45,633 nt of DNA from an uncultured Lachnospiraceae bacterium (GTDB taxonomy: Bacteria > Bacillota > Clostridia > Lachnospirales > Lachnospiraceae): positions 1-45,633 of the forward strand of contig CANQHZ010000021.1 in NCBI GenBank assembly GCA_947623805.1, read 5' to 3'. The notes below the pieces were generated by a model that searched no databases, was not told the DNA's origin, and saw only the letters and a program-made list of their open reading frames with translations. The translations under genes and the position numbers were made by a program. Position 1 is the first letter of the stretch; every line of letters begins with the position of its first letter. This document shows positions 26,337 to 35,752 of this stretch, piece after piece.

Positions 26337-27215
26337 CTATTGCTTGTCAGGACTTGATTTCTTTGCCATGCGAAAGCGCGCCACAAAATTAACCGCCACA
26401 GCCGCCACAAACATGACAATGCCAAGTACCTGAGATACGGCAATGCCTGTATGCGGTATCAACAGCTGGTCCGTGCGAAGACCCTCTATGAAAAATCTGC
26501 CAATTCCATATCCCCCAAGATATATCAGGCACATCTGACCGTTATATTTCTTATATTTATGATAGAAAAACATAAACGCCAGCAGACACAAATTCCACAT
26601 GCCTTCATACAAAAAAGTAGGGTGGACCTGAATAAAATTCACGTCGCCCATAGCCGCCATGCCTTCAATATGCGACTGGGCTATATCCCATGACCTCACA
26701 GCCTCCACAGGCAGCCTCATAGCAAAAAGATTGTCAGTGTAGCCGCCAAACGCCTCACGGTTAAAAAAATTGCCCCATCTGCCGATAATCTGCCCAAGCA
26801 CCAGACCATATACACCGCAGTCGCCAATCTGATACGGCGATATTTTTTTCACCTTTGAATACACAAATAACGTCGCAAACGCGCCTATCACAGCCCCATA
26901 AATTGCCATGCCGCCCTGCCGCGTGTTGAAAATGCTGAGCAGATTGTCCTTATATAAATCCCATGAGAAAACGACATAATATATGCGCGCGCCTATTATC
27001 GAAAAAATCACGGCGTATATCGCAAAATCCCATATTATATCAGGATTAAGCCCTTCCCATTTAGCAATCCGCGCCGCAAGCAGAATGCCAAGCCCCACGC
27101 CGATTCCTATAATCAGTCCATAAAACGCAATCCGAAAACCAAATATATAAAAGCTTTTCGGCACGTTTTGAAGATAAATCCCCAAATGGGGAAACGCAAT
27201 ATCTGTTGGATTCAT
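26337..27215 (-). CDS. lgt: Phosphatidylglycerol-prolipoprotein diacylglyceryl transferase
   Basis: Membrane enzyme that attaches diacylglycerol to the lipobox Cys, the first step in lipoprotein maturation; several lipoproteins in this window are its expected substrates. It has 292 residues with seven predicted membrane segments. Signature G-R-W-G-N-F-F-N-R-E-A-F-G-G is intact, as are R-Q-G-G-M-A-I-Y-G and H-P-T-F-L-Y-E. AGAGG lies nine bases before the start. It lies 36 bases after ychF, probably in the same transcript. Confidence 0.96.
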   Translation of the reverse strand: MNPTDIAFPHLGIYLQNVPKSFYIFGFRIAFYGLIIGIGVGLGILLAARIAKWEGLNPDIIWDFAIYAVIFSIIGARIYYVVFSWDLYKDNLLSIFNTRQGGMAIYGAVIGAFATLFVYSKVKKISPYQIGDCGVYGLVLGQIIGRWGNFFNREAFGGYTDNLFAMRLPVEAVRSWDIAQSHIEGMAAMGDVNFIQVHPTFLYEGMWNLCLLAFMFFYHKYKKYNGQMCLIYLGGYGIGRFFIEGLRTDQLLIPHTGIAVSQVLGIVMFVAAVAVNFVARFRMAKKSSPDKQ

Positions 27216-27251
27216 TTTCTACCTCTTTTTCCTTAACACTCATAAACATTT

Positions 27252-28349
27252 TTAGACATTAAATCTAAATAATATCACATCCCCATCTTTGACAACGTAA
27301 TCCTTGCCCTCCAAGCCTACAAGCCCTTTATCTCTTGCCGCGGCAAGCGAACCGTTTTCGAGTAAATCCTTATAATTCACAACCTCGGCGCGGATAAAGC
27401 CGCGCTCAAAATCAGTGTGTATTTTCCCTGCTGCCTGGGGAGCTTTCGTGCCAAGCTTGATTGTCCATGCACGGCACTCGTCCTCGCCCGCCGTGAGGAA
27501 ACTTATCAACCCAAGCAGACGATAGCTTGCCGCTATAAGCTTGTCCAAGCCTGATTCCTTTAATCCCAAATCTTCAAGGAACATCTGCTTTTCATCATCG
27601 TCAAGCTCCGCTATCTCCTGCTCTATCTGAGCGCAGATTACAAACACCTCAAAGCCTTCTTTCGCAGCATACTCGCGTACCGCTTTCACTCCGGCGTTGC
27701 CCGCGCCGTCATCGGCAAGGTCGTCTTCGGCAACATTTGCCGCAAAAATGACAGGCTTGTCAGTAAGCAGATTATATCCATTCCTCCATGTCATTTCTTC
27801 CTCATCATCCGTGACAAAACTCTTGGCAAGCTTACCCTCCTCAAGATGCGCCTTAATCCTTTCCGCAAGCGCAAGCTCTTTCGCCTGAACCTTGTCGTTC
27901 TTTGCTCCGCGCGATACTTTCGCTATGCGACGTTCAAGTATCTCTATATCTGAAAAAATAAGCTCCAGATTGATTGTCTCAATATCCCTGAGCGGGTCAA
28001 TGCTGCCGTCAACATGTACTATGTTTGAATCCTCAAAGCATCTTACCACATGTACTATAGCGTCAACCTCCCTGATGTTTGCAAGGAACTGGTTGCCAAG
28101 CCCCTCGCCCTTTGACGCGCCCTTTACAAGCCCTGCAATGTCCACAAACTCAATTACTGCAGGCGTTACCTTTTTTGTATTGTACAGGTCGCCAAGCAGT
28201 TTGATACGCTCATCCGGTACAGCCACTACGCCTATGTTCGGGTCAATAGTGCAAAACGGATAGTTTGCTGACTCCGCACCCGCCTTTGTCAATGAATTAA
28301 AAAGAGTGCTCTTGCCTACATTTGGGAGCCCCACAATTCCTAATTTCAT
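27252..28349 (-). CDS. ychF: Ribosome-binding ATPase YchF
   Basis: Obg-family P-loop protein that prefers ATP and binds ribosomes; proposed roles are in translation and stress response. The 365 residues match. G1 is G-L-P-N-V-G-K-S-T, G3 is D-I-A-G-L-V, and the G4 position reads N-V-A-E where GTPases have NKxD, the known ATP-specific change. A C-terminal TGS domain ends the protein (F-E-R-G-F-I-R-A-E-V). The start has no good Shine-Dalgarno sequence (GATGGG about 12 bases away), and a four-codon mini-frame (ATGGGTATATGA) overlaps that region. Confidence 0.96.
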   Translation of the reverse strand: MKLGIVGLPNVGKSTLFNSLTKAGAESANYPFCTIDPNIGVVAVPDERIKLLGDLYNTKKVTPAVIEFVDIAGLVKGASKGEGLGNQFLANIREVDAIVHVVRCFEDSNIVHVDGSIDPLRDIETINLELIFSDIEILERRIAKVSRGAKNDKVQAKELALAERIKAHLEEGKLAKSFVTDDEEEMTWRNGYNLLTDKPVIFAANVAEDDLADDGAGNAGVKAVREYAAKEGFEVFVICAQIEQEIAELDDDEKQMFLEDLGLKESGLDKLIAASYRLLGLISFLTAGEDECRAWTIKLGTKAPQAAGKIHTDFERGFIRAEVVNYKDLLENGSLAAARDKGLVGLEGKDYVVKDGDVILFRFNV

Positions 28350-28442
28350 ATCTTCATATACCCATCCAGAAAGCCTTTATTTACAAGGGATTCTGCCTTT
28401 CTATATTTTTACTAACTCATCCTTTGGTTGTAATATACGAGC

Positions 28443-29093
28443 TTAGCCCATTATCTCTAAAAACCTGTTTATATTCTCACTTATATTGCCCTTAAAAACA
28501 GCCGACCCCGTGACTATTACATTTGCACCCGCATCAAGGTTTTGTTTCAGGTTCTCCAGACGCACACCGCCGTCTATCTCTATTTTTACGTCGGGATATT
28601 TACTGTCTACGATTTCGCGGAGCGCGCTGATTTTATCCAGGCATTTCGTTATATATTTCTGCCCGCCAAATCCAGGCTGTACAGTCATGACAAGTACCAT
28701 ATCTACCAGATAAATATACGGCAGTACCGCATCTATCGGCGTATCGGGATTAATCGCAAGTCCCGGTTTTGCGCCAAGCTGCCTGATTTTTTGCAAAGTC
28801 TGCTCAATGCAGTCACACGCCTCCACGTGTATAGTCACGCCGTCCGCGCCCAAGCGGATAAATTCCTCTACATATCTCTCTGGCTTTTCCACCATCATGT
28901 GTACATCAAGGAAAAGATTCGTGCGCTTTCTCACACATTCCAATACGGGCATACCAAAAGAAATAGACGGCACAAACATTCCATCCATTACATCTATGTG
29001 AACATATTGAGCACCCGACTTGTTTACCACATCAAGCTGCTCTCCAAGTCTGCAAAAATCTGCCGCCAAAATTGACGGTGCCAAATAATTCAT
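28443..29093 (-). CDS. rpe: Ribulose-phosphate 3-epimerase
   Basis: Interconverts ribulose 5-phosphate and xylulose 5-phosphate in the pentose phosphate pathway. TIM barrel with the catalytic/metal sites H-I-D-V-M-D-G, H-M-M-V-E-K-P and E-I-D-G-G-V; M-T-V-Q-P-G-F-G-G-Q is the phosphate loop region. The start at 29093 follows the rsgA stop by one base (TAA-A-ATG) and matches the family N-terminus; the longer frame from 29153 overlaps rsgA and is rejected. Translation is probably coupled to rsgA. This prpC-prkC-rsgA-rpe order is conserved in Firmicutes. Confidence 0.96.
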   Translation of the reverse strand: MNYLAPSILAADFCRLGEQLDVVNKSGAQYVHIDVMDGMFVPSISFGMPVLECVRKRTNLFLDVHMMVEKPERYVEEFIRLGADGVTIHVEACDCIEQTLQKIRQLGAKPGLAINPDTPIDAVLPYIYLVDMVLVMTVQPGFGGQKYITKCLDKISALREIVDSKYPDVKIEIDGGVRLENLKQNLDAGANVIVTGSAVFKGNISENINRFLEIMG

Positions 29094-29094
29094 T

Positions 29095-29979
29095 TTAGTA
29101 CTTTCTCCTTTCACTCTCTTTAAGTTCCTCATAAAGCAATGCATAATTGTCATACCTTACTTTGCTTATGCTCCCGTCGGCAACTGCCTCCTTTACCCCG
29201 CACATTGGCTCATTGATATGCGCGCATGTAAGAAATCTGCATTTGTCCTCATATGGGCTGAATTCAGGATAAAAATCTTTAAGTTTTTCTTTTTCCAGGT
29301 CAAAAAGCGACAACGAACTAAATCCGGGAGTATCCATAATATAGGTTTTGTCAGATATGCAAATCAGCTCCGAATGCCTTGTAGTGTGCTTTCCCCTCTC
29401 TATCTTCGCACTTATGGCGCCTGTTTCCATTATTTTGTTGCCTTGAAGACAGTTTACAATGGACGACTTCCCTACACCACTCGGTCCGGCAAGCGCCGTA
29501 GTCTTCCCATTGAGCGCATCCAAAAGAATATCCATGCCATCTTTTTTTAATGCGCTTGTAAGCAATACTTTATAACCGCTTTTTTCATAAATGGCTGTAA
29601 TGCGACTACTCTCGTCCCCACTCATTATGTCACTTTTATTAAAACAGATAATGCACTCAAGCCCCTGCCTACGCATCATTATAAGAAAGCGGTCCAGCAG
29701 ATTAAAATTAGGTTCAGGCTTTGCAATCGCAAATATCAGCAATGCCTGGTCTATATTGGCAACAGCGGGACGCACCAAGATACTCCTGCGTGGAAATATA
29801 TGCGTTATATTACCCTCCATATCCTTTGTATCAGTGATTTCTATTTCTACATCATCGCCTACAAGCGGCTTGATGTTTTCTTTGCGGAATATTCCCTTAG
29901 CCTTACATTGATATAATTCGCCGTCCGCCGCATGAATATAATAAAAACCCGCTATGCCCTTTATGATTTTCCCCTGCAT
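29095..29979 (-). CDS. rsgA: Ribosome small subunit-dependent GTPase RsgA
   Basis: Circularly permuted GTPase that checks late maturation of the 30S subunit. It has an N-terminal OB fold, then the GTPase motifs in permuted order: N-K-S-D (G4), G-P-S-G-V-G-K-S-S (G1), D-T-P-G-F (G3), and a C-terminal zinc motif C...C-x-H...C (C-R-F-L-T-C-A-H-I-N-E-P-M-C). ATG at 29979 was chosen; a TTG one codon earlier is a possible alternative. Ten or so bases separate it from the prkC stop, so it is in the same operon; in Bacillus it is also a phosphorylation target of PrkC. Confidence 0.95.
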   Translation of the reverse strand: MQGKIIKGIAGFYYIHAADGELYQCKAKGIFRKENIKPLVGDDVEIEITDTKDMEGNITHIFPRRSILVRPAVANIDQALLIFAIAKPEPNFNLLDRFLIMMRRQGLECIICFNKSDIMSGDESSRITAIYEKSGYKVLLTSALKKDGMDILLDALNGKTTALAGPSGVGKSSIVNCLQGNKIMETGAISAKIERGKHTTRHSELICISDKTYIMDTPGFSSLSLFDLEKEKLKDFYPEFSPYEDKCRFLTCAHINEPMCGVKEAVADGSISKVRYDNYALLYEELKESERRKY

Positions 29980-29984
29980 CAAAT

Positions 29985-32549
29985 TTATTCGTCCTTTACA
30001 AACTCTACGGTCTGCTCTGTCTGAGTTGCCACCTGGCTCATCTGCGTAGTCTGCCTGCCATCTGCGTCAACTACAGGTTCCGCCACGCTCTTTAGATATG
30101 TTATGATTACAACTCCGTATGCCGAAGAACTCTCAAAACCGCTAAGATTAATCGTTACCGGAAAAGCCGTAACGCTCTTTGCCTCCCAGAGCTGTTTTGT
30201 CCTGTCGCCTGAAAGGAGGAGCACCTGTGCGTCTCCGCCGATATAATCCTCCGGAGCCTGCACTGTGATATTACAGCTGTAAGTCGATATCTCCTTGCCT
30301 ATGCTGACTTTCAAGTCAACCACTGTTCCCTTGCTTACATCTGTATTTGCCTCATAGCTTTGATAGCATATCTGCCCTTCGGGATATTCGCTGTAGGTTT
30401 CCTCAACCTCTCCGATGACAAGCCCTGCCGCCTCAAGCACACTTACAGCCGCCTCCTGCGTATATCCCATTACCTCGGGCATACGCACATTCACGCTCTC
30501 GCTGCCTTTACTTATCACAATGGAAACTTCTGATTCCAATGCGGCAATGGTATTCCCCTCCGGCGACTGTGATATTATCAATCCGCTTTCATACTCATCA
30601 GAATATTCTTCGCTCTTTGCCACTTTAAAACCATTATTCGTAAGACTTGCCGTGGCCTCAGCCTCAGTAAGTCCCACTACAGGCGGCACATTCACTCCGT
30701 TTGCACCCGCGCTTACGGTAAGGACAATCGTAGTGTTCATAAGGATTTTGTCATTTGCCAGCACCTCCGTGCCATCTTCCAAAGACGCGGAAATAACGTG
30801 CTCTTTTTCATAATCCGTAGATTCGATATATCTCGTAAGGACGCCTAAACCGTTAGCATTAAGCGCTTCTTTTACTTCGCTTACGTCTTTATCCAAAAAT
30901 TCAGGCATAACCGCGCGTTCTGCATCGTCTCCGTCAGCGCTTGCCCTGTTTTCCGCCATCGAATCAATCTGCGAGAAAAATCCTGTCGCCTGACCCACAA
31001 AGTAAAGGAGTATACATCCTATGACTACTGCCGCAATGACAGTAAGTATCGTAGTGACACGCTCCGCCTTTGGATTGTAATCGTATTCGTCGCGCGACGG
31101 ATATTTTCGCTCACTCTCATAATCAAGCCTGCTCATATTTTGGCGGTTGACTGTTTCCTGCGGATATCTGTCCTCCTCATAATACTCATATTCCCTGTTT
31201 CTTTTAGATGAGCTGCTTTTACCTGCCTTGCTTTTATTTACATTTTTCTTAGCGGAGGCGTTTTTGGTGCCTGAACCTTTATTGCTTCCCCTGTTTGACG
31301 AATTGCCCTGATTGCCCCTGCTGCTTCTTGTCCCCTGCTGTCTTTCCTGATAATCATATTCCTGAGCATAATAGTCATTGTATCCTTGGTCATCATAAGC
31401 CTGCGAATCATATCCCTGGGCATCATAGCTTTGGGTGTCGCCGCTCACATAACCATATCCCTGAGTATCATATGAATTATCATAGTTATACTCATTTTCA
31501 TAGTTGTCCGCACCGTCATTAGTCGCTTTTACCTGATTAGGTATTGCCTCCAAGTCCTCCTCGTCTGCATACGACTCGCGTTTTGGCACCTTATCTTCCC
31601 AGACCGTTTCAAGTACGGCGGGCATCGGCTCCGCGTATGCTTCCTGCGGCTGTACTGCGCGCGGCTGCGGCGTAACCACTCTTGTCTGCCCCGCCGCGTC
31701 TGCCGTATCGACTTGTGCTATTACATCATCGGGTCTTATAAGCGAATGCTTCAAATCCTTTATCATTTCGCCCATGCTCTGATATCTTCTGTCAGGACTT
31801 TTCTGCGCACACTTCATAACGATATTTTCGATGCTTACCGGTATTTCAGGGACAAATTCCCTAAGCGTAGGCATAGGGTCCTGAATATGCTTTATCGCAA
31901 TTGCGACCGTAGTGTCACCGTTAAACGGCACTCTGCCCGTAAGCATTTCAAAAAGAGTGATGCCCAATGAATAGATATCACTCTTTTCATCCGAAAATCC
32001 TCCCCTTGCCTGCTCAGGCGAAGTATAATGCACCGACCCCATCACGTTTGATGTGATTGTATTGCTGGATGCCGCCTTTGCTATGCCAAAATCTGTGACT
32101 TTTACTTTGCCTTCCCTTGAAATAATGATGTTCTGCGGCTTTATATCCCTGTGTATAATGTGATTGTTATGAGCCGCCTCTATGCCCATGGCTACCTGGA
32201 TTGCAATGCTTATTGCCTCCTTGGTAGTCAGTCTTGATTTCTTTTCTATATATTTTTTAAGGGTAATGCCCTCAACAAGCTCCATTACTATGTAATGTAT
32301 TCCGTTTTCCTCGCCTACATCATAGACGTTGACTATATTCGGGTGCATAAGCCCCGCCGCCGCCTGCGCCTCTACCCTGAACTTTGATACAAAATTTTTG
32401 TTTTCGACAAATTCCTGTTTTAAGACCTTAACCGCAACAAGCCTGTTGAGCTTCTGGTCTTTTGCTTTATATACATCGGACATGCCGCCTGTGCCTATTT
32501 TTTCAAGTATCTCATAGCGGCCGCCTACAAGCATTCCTAACTTAATCAT
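29985..32549 (-). CDS. prkC: PASTA-domain Ser/Thr protein kinase
   Basis: Membrane kinase that senses peptidoglycan fragments through PASTA repeats and phosphorylates cytoplasmic targets. The kinase domain (about 10-270) has the ATP-binding A-V-K-V-L-K, the catalytic loop H-R-D-I-K-P-Q-N and the D-F-G-I segment. A long linker (about 277-497) includes a Tyr/Asp/Gln/Gly-rich low-complexity stretch, followed by a Ser/Lys/Asn/Gly-rich part; then one membrane helix (about 500-520) and three PASTA repeats. A further C-terminal domain lies beyond them. The start at 32549 has GGAGG five bases upstream; it overlaps the prpC stop by 8 bases. The linker is unusually long and repetitive. Confidence 0.94.
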   Translation of the reverse strand: MIKLGMLVGGRYEILEKIGTGGMSDVYKAKDQKLNRLVAVKVLKQEFVENKNFVSKFRVEAQAAAGLMHPNIVNVYDVGEENGIHYIVMELVEGITLKKYIEKKSRLTTKEAISIAIQVAMGIEAAHNNHIIHRDIKPQNIIISREGKVKVTDFGIAKAASSNTITSNVMGSVHYTSPEQARGGFSDEKSDIYSLGITLFEMLTGRVPFNGDTTVAIAIKHIQDPMPTLREFVPEIPVSIENIVMKCAQKSPDRRYQSMGEMIKDLKHSLIRPDDVIAQVDTADAAGQTRVVTPQPRAVQPQEAYAEPMPAVLETVWEDKVPKRESYADEEDLEAIPNQVKATNDGADNYENEYNYDNSYDTQGYGYVSGDTQSYDAQGYDSQAYDDQGYNDYYAQEYDYQERQQGTRSSRGNQGNSSNRGSNKGSGTKNASAKKNVNKSKAGKSSSSKRNREYEYYEEDRYPQETVNRQNMSRLDYESERKYPSRDEYDYNPKAERVTTILTVIAAVVIGCILLYFVGQATGFFSQIDSMAENRASADGDDAERAVMPEFLDKDVSEVKEALNANGLGVLTRYIESTDYEKEHVISASLEDGTEVLANDKILMNTTIVLTVSAGANGVNVPPVVGLTEAEATASLTNNGFKVAKSEEYSDEYESGLIISQSPEGNTIAALESEVSIVISKGSESVNVRMPEVMGYTQEAAVSVLEAAGLVIGEVEETYSEYPEGQICYQSYEANTDVSKGTVVDLKVSIGKEISTYSCNITVQAPEDYIGGDAQVLLLSGDRTKQLWEAKSVTAFPVTINLSGFESSSAYGVVIITYLKSVAEPVVDADGRQTTQMSQVATQTEQTVEFVKDE

Positions 32550-33282
32550 TCTGACCTCCAAACGGTTCTACAAGAACCACTGCTATATTATCACGCCCAC
32601 CGTTTTCGTTGGCAGCGTCTATCAGTCTCTTACCTGCTTCGCTTATGTCATTGCTATGCTCTATAATCTGGTGTATCTCGTCATCGCTAAGCATATTCGT
32701 AAGACCGTCTGTACATAACAGCAGCTTCTCGCTCTCCCCTATAAAAACCTCGAAGAAGTCCACAAGAACATATTCTTTTACTCCTACAGCGCGCGTGATA
32801 ATATTCTTATCGGGATGCGTGCGCGCCGTCTCCCTGTCAATACCACCAAGATTAACCATTTCCTCAACCAATGAATGGTCCGTCGTAATCTGCGTGATGA
32901 AATCATTGATTACATATAATCTGCTATCGCCCACGTTTGCAACAGTAACTGTATCATCACGGCAGGTCGCGATTACAAGCGTAGTGCCCATGCCAAACAG
33001 TGCTTCGTCCTCGCGGGACAACTTATAAAGATACGCATTTGCGGCATCGACTGCCCTCTGAATAATGTTCTCAGGGTCATCGTCATCACTAATGCTTTTT
33101 ATTACCTCTACTACCTTTTCTACCGCATGCTTCGAGGCATAATCTCCCGCTCTATGTCCCCCCATACCGTCAGCAACAATAAAAAGATTGGGCAAATTTC
33201 CAATCGGCTCACTTGATGTAAAAATATAATCTTCGTTTATTTCACGCCTCTTTCCGACATCAGTTATAGAAAACAGCTTCAC
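32542..33282 (-). CDS. prpC: PP2C-type Ser/Thr phosphatase
   Basis: Reverses phosphorylation by PrkC. The 246 residues carry the PP2C metal motifs: R-E-I-N-E-D-Y near the N-terminus, V-A-D-G-M-G-G-H, G-T-T-L-V, N-V-G-D-S-R, and L-C-T-D-G-L-T-N. The start codon is GTG (33280-33282) with GGAGG seven bases upstream. Translation is coupled to prkC by an 8-base overlap at its stop. The preceding 190 bases hold a run of T residues after lysA, but no strong promoter was recognised. Confidence 0.95.
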   Translation of the reverse strand: MKLFSITDVGKRREINEDYIFTSSEPIGNLPNLFIVADGMGGHRAGDYASKHAVEKVVEVIKSISDDDDPENIIQRAVDAANAYLYKLSREDEALFGMGTTLVIATCRDDTVTVANVGDSRLYVINDFITQITTDHSLVEEMVNLGGIDRETARTHPDKNIITRAVGVKEYVLVDFFEVFIGESEKLLLCTDGLTNMLSDDEIHQIIEHSNDISEAGKRLIDAANENGGRDNIAVVLVEPFGGQND

Positions 33283-33474
33283 TGGTCTTCCTCCAATCCT
33301 TTTGTATTTTAAGATATTCCCCTAATAAATCAATTATTTCCATATCAATCAATAATAACATATAAATAAAAAAAGGGCAATAGGCGCAAATTGTTTTTTG
33401 TCTGGTACATAAAAACACATAGCCGCAGCCGCCATACATACAATGGCAGATACAGCTATGCATCATCGCTTTTC

Positions 33475-34746
33475 CTAAAACCCTAATTTCTTATAAATGT
33501 CAAAGCAGTCAAATGTAGCAAAATAATCTTTCGGCGTCTCGGCCCTCCTAATCAGCTGCACACTCCCATCCTCTTTCAAAAGCAGCTCAGCCGACTTCAA
33601 TTTGCCATTGTAATTATACCCCATAGAATACCCATGCGCACCTGTATCATGAATTGCCAGATAATCCCCGATTTCAATCTTAGGCAGCATTCTGTCAACC
33701 GCAAACTTGTCATTGTTCTCGCAAAGCGAACCCGTCACATCATATTTATAATCACATGGCTCATTCTCCTTGCCAAGCACTGTAATATGATGATAAGCTC
33801 CGTACATCGCGGGACGCATAAGATTAACCGCACACGCGTCAACACCTATGTATTCCTTGTGCGTGTGCTTTTCATGGATAGCTTTGGTGACAAGATGACC
33901 AAACGGTGCCATCATAAAGCGACCAAGTTCGGTATAAATCGCCACATCGCCCATTCCCGCAGGCTCAAGCACCTCCTCATAAACCTTTCGTACACTCTCT
34001 CCAATGACACGAATGTCATTTTTTTCCTGCTCAGGTCTGTAGGGAACTCCGATACCGCCCGAAAGATTTATAAATCTTATGTCCGCGCCAGTCTCCTTTT
34101 TCAGCTTAACCGCCACCTCAAAAAGCGTCCTCGCAAGCGTAGGATAATATTCATTTGTCACGGTATTGCTTGCCAGAAACGCGTGTATGCCAAAATGCTT
34201 CACTCCCTTTGCCATCAACACCCTAAATCCCTCAAAAAGCTGCTCCGTGGTAAAGCCATATTTTGCGTCTCCGGGATTATCCATTATATCCGTGCTGATT
34301 TTAAACACTCCTCCAGGATTGTAGCGGCACGAAATAGTTTCGGGCAGCGCCCCCAATGTCTTTTCCAGAAATTCTATATGCGTAAAATCATCTAAATTTA
34401 TCGTCGCCCCTATCTTGTAAGCATATTCAAACTCCTCCGCGGGCGTATCATTTGATGAAAACATAATATCCCCGCCAGACACTCCCATAGCGTGGCTAAG
34501 CATAAGCTCCGTCAATGAAGAACAATCGCAGCCGCAGCCGTAATCACGAAGAATATCTATCAGAAACGGGTTAGGCGTAGCCTTTACCGCAAAATATTCC
34601 TTAAAGCCCTTATTCCACGAAAACGCCTCCTTAAGTGCCTTGGCGTTCTCACGTATACCCTTTTCATCATAAATATGAAAAGGCGTCGGATAGGTCTTTA
34701 CAATCTCCTCTATCTGTTCCTTTGTCACAAATGCCTCTTTTTTCAT
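33475..34746 (-). CDS. lysA: Diaminopimelate decarboxylase
   Basis: PLP enzyme that makes lysine from meso-diaminopimelate. The PLP lysine is in Y-F-A-V-K-A-T-P-N-P; the glycine loop is I-N-L-S-G-G-I-G-V-P-Y; C-E-N-N-D and G-A-H-G-Y-S-M-G-Y-N-Y correspond to the family's C-E-S-G-D and G-A-Y...Y-N, and H-A-F-L-A-S-N replaces the usual H-x-H-I-G-S. It is thus a divergent LysA; an amino-acid decarboxylase of a related kind is possible. The start at 34746 has GGAGG nine bases upstream. It lies 24 bases after a TrmB-family regulator gene and is likely cotranscribed with it. Confidence 0.88.
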   Translation of the reverse strand: MKKEAFVTKEQIEEIVKTYPTPFHIYDEKGIRENAKALKEAFSWNKGFKEYFAVKATPNPFLIDILRDYGCGCDCSSLTELMLSHAMGVSGGDIMFSSNDTPAEEFEYAYKIGATINLDDFTHIEFLEKTLGALPETISCRYNPGGVFKISTDIMDNPGDAKYGFTTEQLFEGFRVLMAKGVKHFGIHAFLASNTVTNEYYPTLARTLFEVAVKLKKETGADIRFINLSGGIGVPYRPEQEKNDIRVIGESVRKVYEEVLEPAGMGDVAIYTELGRFMMAPFGHLVTKAIHEKHTHKEYIGVDACAVNLMRPAMYGAYHHITVLGKENEPCDYKYDVTGSLCENNDKFAVDRMLPKIEIGDYLAIHDTGAHGYSMGYNYNGKLKSAELLLKEDGSVQLIRRAETPKDYFATFDCFDIYKKLGF

Positions 34747-34770
34747 TATAAAATCCTCCATCCAATATCT

Positions 34771-35502
34771 TTATATTTTATTTATATTGCTGCCTGTAAG
34801 CTCGATAAGCTTTATCTCATTTCTAAGCGAATCCTTAAAAACATTTACAAAATTTTTCTGCGCACAATAAAGCGCGCTGTCCGTCTCCGCCCCCGTCATC
34901 TCGCCCGTGAGCACAAACTCCGAATCCACTATGAGCCTAAGCTGCCTGTCATTTTTTTCCGTGATATACACTGTCGCACCCGAAAGCTCATTCTCCAGCG
35001 GTTCGTTTGTCAACAACACTACTTTCTTTCCTCTTTCAATCAGGCTCTCCAGCGGCTGCCTTAGCTCGTCAAGATAATCCGCGGGCAGGGAAATATATAC
35101 TCTGTATCGTACAGCCTCCAGCATATTGTAAATCTTATCCATTATATGCCTTGGCGTGCTGATTGTGATATAGCCCTCGCAGCAGGCGCTAAGCTTTGGC
35201 ATATCCGTCACAAGCTCCCGCATTAATTTTTCAAGGCTGCGGATTTTGTTGCTGCAAAAATCCTCGGGCGCTACGGCCGTGTATTTGTTGGTCCCGCCCT
35301 CCAGCAGATACGCCGCTCCCTTGTCTACAAGCCCTGCCAGCGCACTGTATACGTTTGAGCGCGATATACCTGTCATCTTCGCAGCCTCGTAGCCTGACAC
35401 GGCGCTGTTTCGCACAAGGCACAAATAAATGCTCGCCTCCTGCCGCGTCAACCCGAACTGCACAAGCTTTCCTATCAATGCTTCCGTCACTGAATTTTCC
35501 AT
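34771..35502 (-). CDS. TrmB family transcriptional regulator
   Basis: A 243-residue regulator with an N-terminal winged helix-turn-helix (about 8-80: L-T-R-Q-E-A-S-I-Y-L-C-L, G-Y-E-A-A-K-M-T-G-I-S-R-S-N-V-Y-S-A-L), and a C-terminal PLD/nuclease-like sensing domain (about 110-240). TrmB proteins usually sense sugars or metabolites. Its neighbours are lysA downstream and a divergent kduD-like gene, so either may be its target; which is not known. GAGG lies eight bases before the start. It has a consensus promoter with an inverted repeat (35576-35624). Confidence 0.85.
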   Translation of the reverse strand: MENSVTEALIGKLVQFGLTRQEASIYLCLVRNSAVSGYEAAKMTGISRSNVYSALAGLVDKGAAYLLEGGTNKYTAVAPEDFCSNKIRSLEKLMRELVTDMPKLSACCEGYITISTPRHIMDKIYNMLEAVRYRVYISLPADYLDELRQPLESLIERGKKVVLLTNEPLENELSGATVYITEKNDRQLRLIVDSEFVLTGEMTGAETDSALYCAQKNFVNVFKDSLRNEIKLIELTGSNINKI

Positions 35503-35575
35503 CTTAAATTCCTCATTACCGCTTATATGGCTATGAAAACTAATGCCTGCAATGTTTTCATCTCCACATTCACAA

Positions 35576-35624
35576 TAGTAGTTCTTAATAGGAACACTAT
35601 ACTATATGTCCGCAAAATTGTCAA
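35576..35624 (-). promoter_or_regulatory. Promoter and operator of the TrmB-family gene
   Basis: TTGACA (35619-35624) and TATAGT (35596-35601) are 17 bases apart on the minus strand. A pseudo-palindrome with arms ATAGTAGTTC and GAACACTAT (35576-35600) covers the -10 box and the expected start of transcription, as expected for self-repression. Confidence 0.65.
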
Positions 35625-35670
35625 GCGCATACCGCCTTATTCACTTTTTTCGGCTTTTCAACAAATATGT

Positions 35671-35699
35671 TTGATTTATCCTTAATTTGCCTATATAAT
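35671..35699 (+). promoter_or_regulatory. Promoter of the kduD-like gene
   Basis: TTGATT (35671-35676) and a perfect TATAAT (35694-35699) with 17-base spacing on the plus strand. A short palindrome (ATGG-TTAT-CCAT, about 35706-35719) lies just downstream near the transcript start and may be an operator. Confidence 0.7.
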
Positions 35700-35752
35700 A
35701 TTATTAATGGTTATCCATAAACATTATTTTATATTAGGAGGTAATTGTAATT

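Noticed and set aside
30415-30813. Plus-strand frame opposite the PASTA repeats of prkC
   Set aside because: Shadow of a conserved gene on the other strand, with no domain or ribosome binding site.
33260-33466. 68-codon Cys-rich frame between lysA and prpC
   Set aside because: It has only a weak AGGA site and overlaps the prpC start; the Cys-rich, low-homology look and AT-rich spacer fit a chance frame better than a gene.
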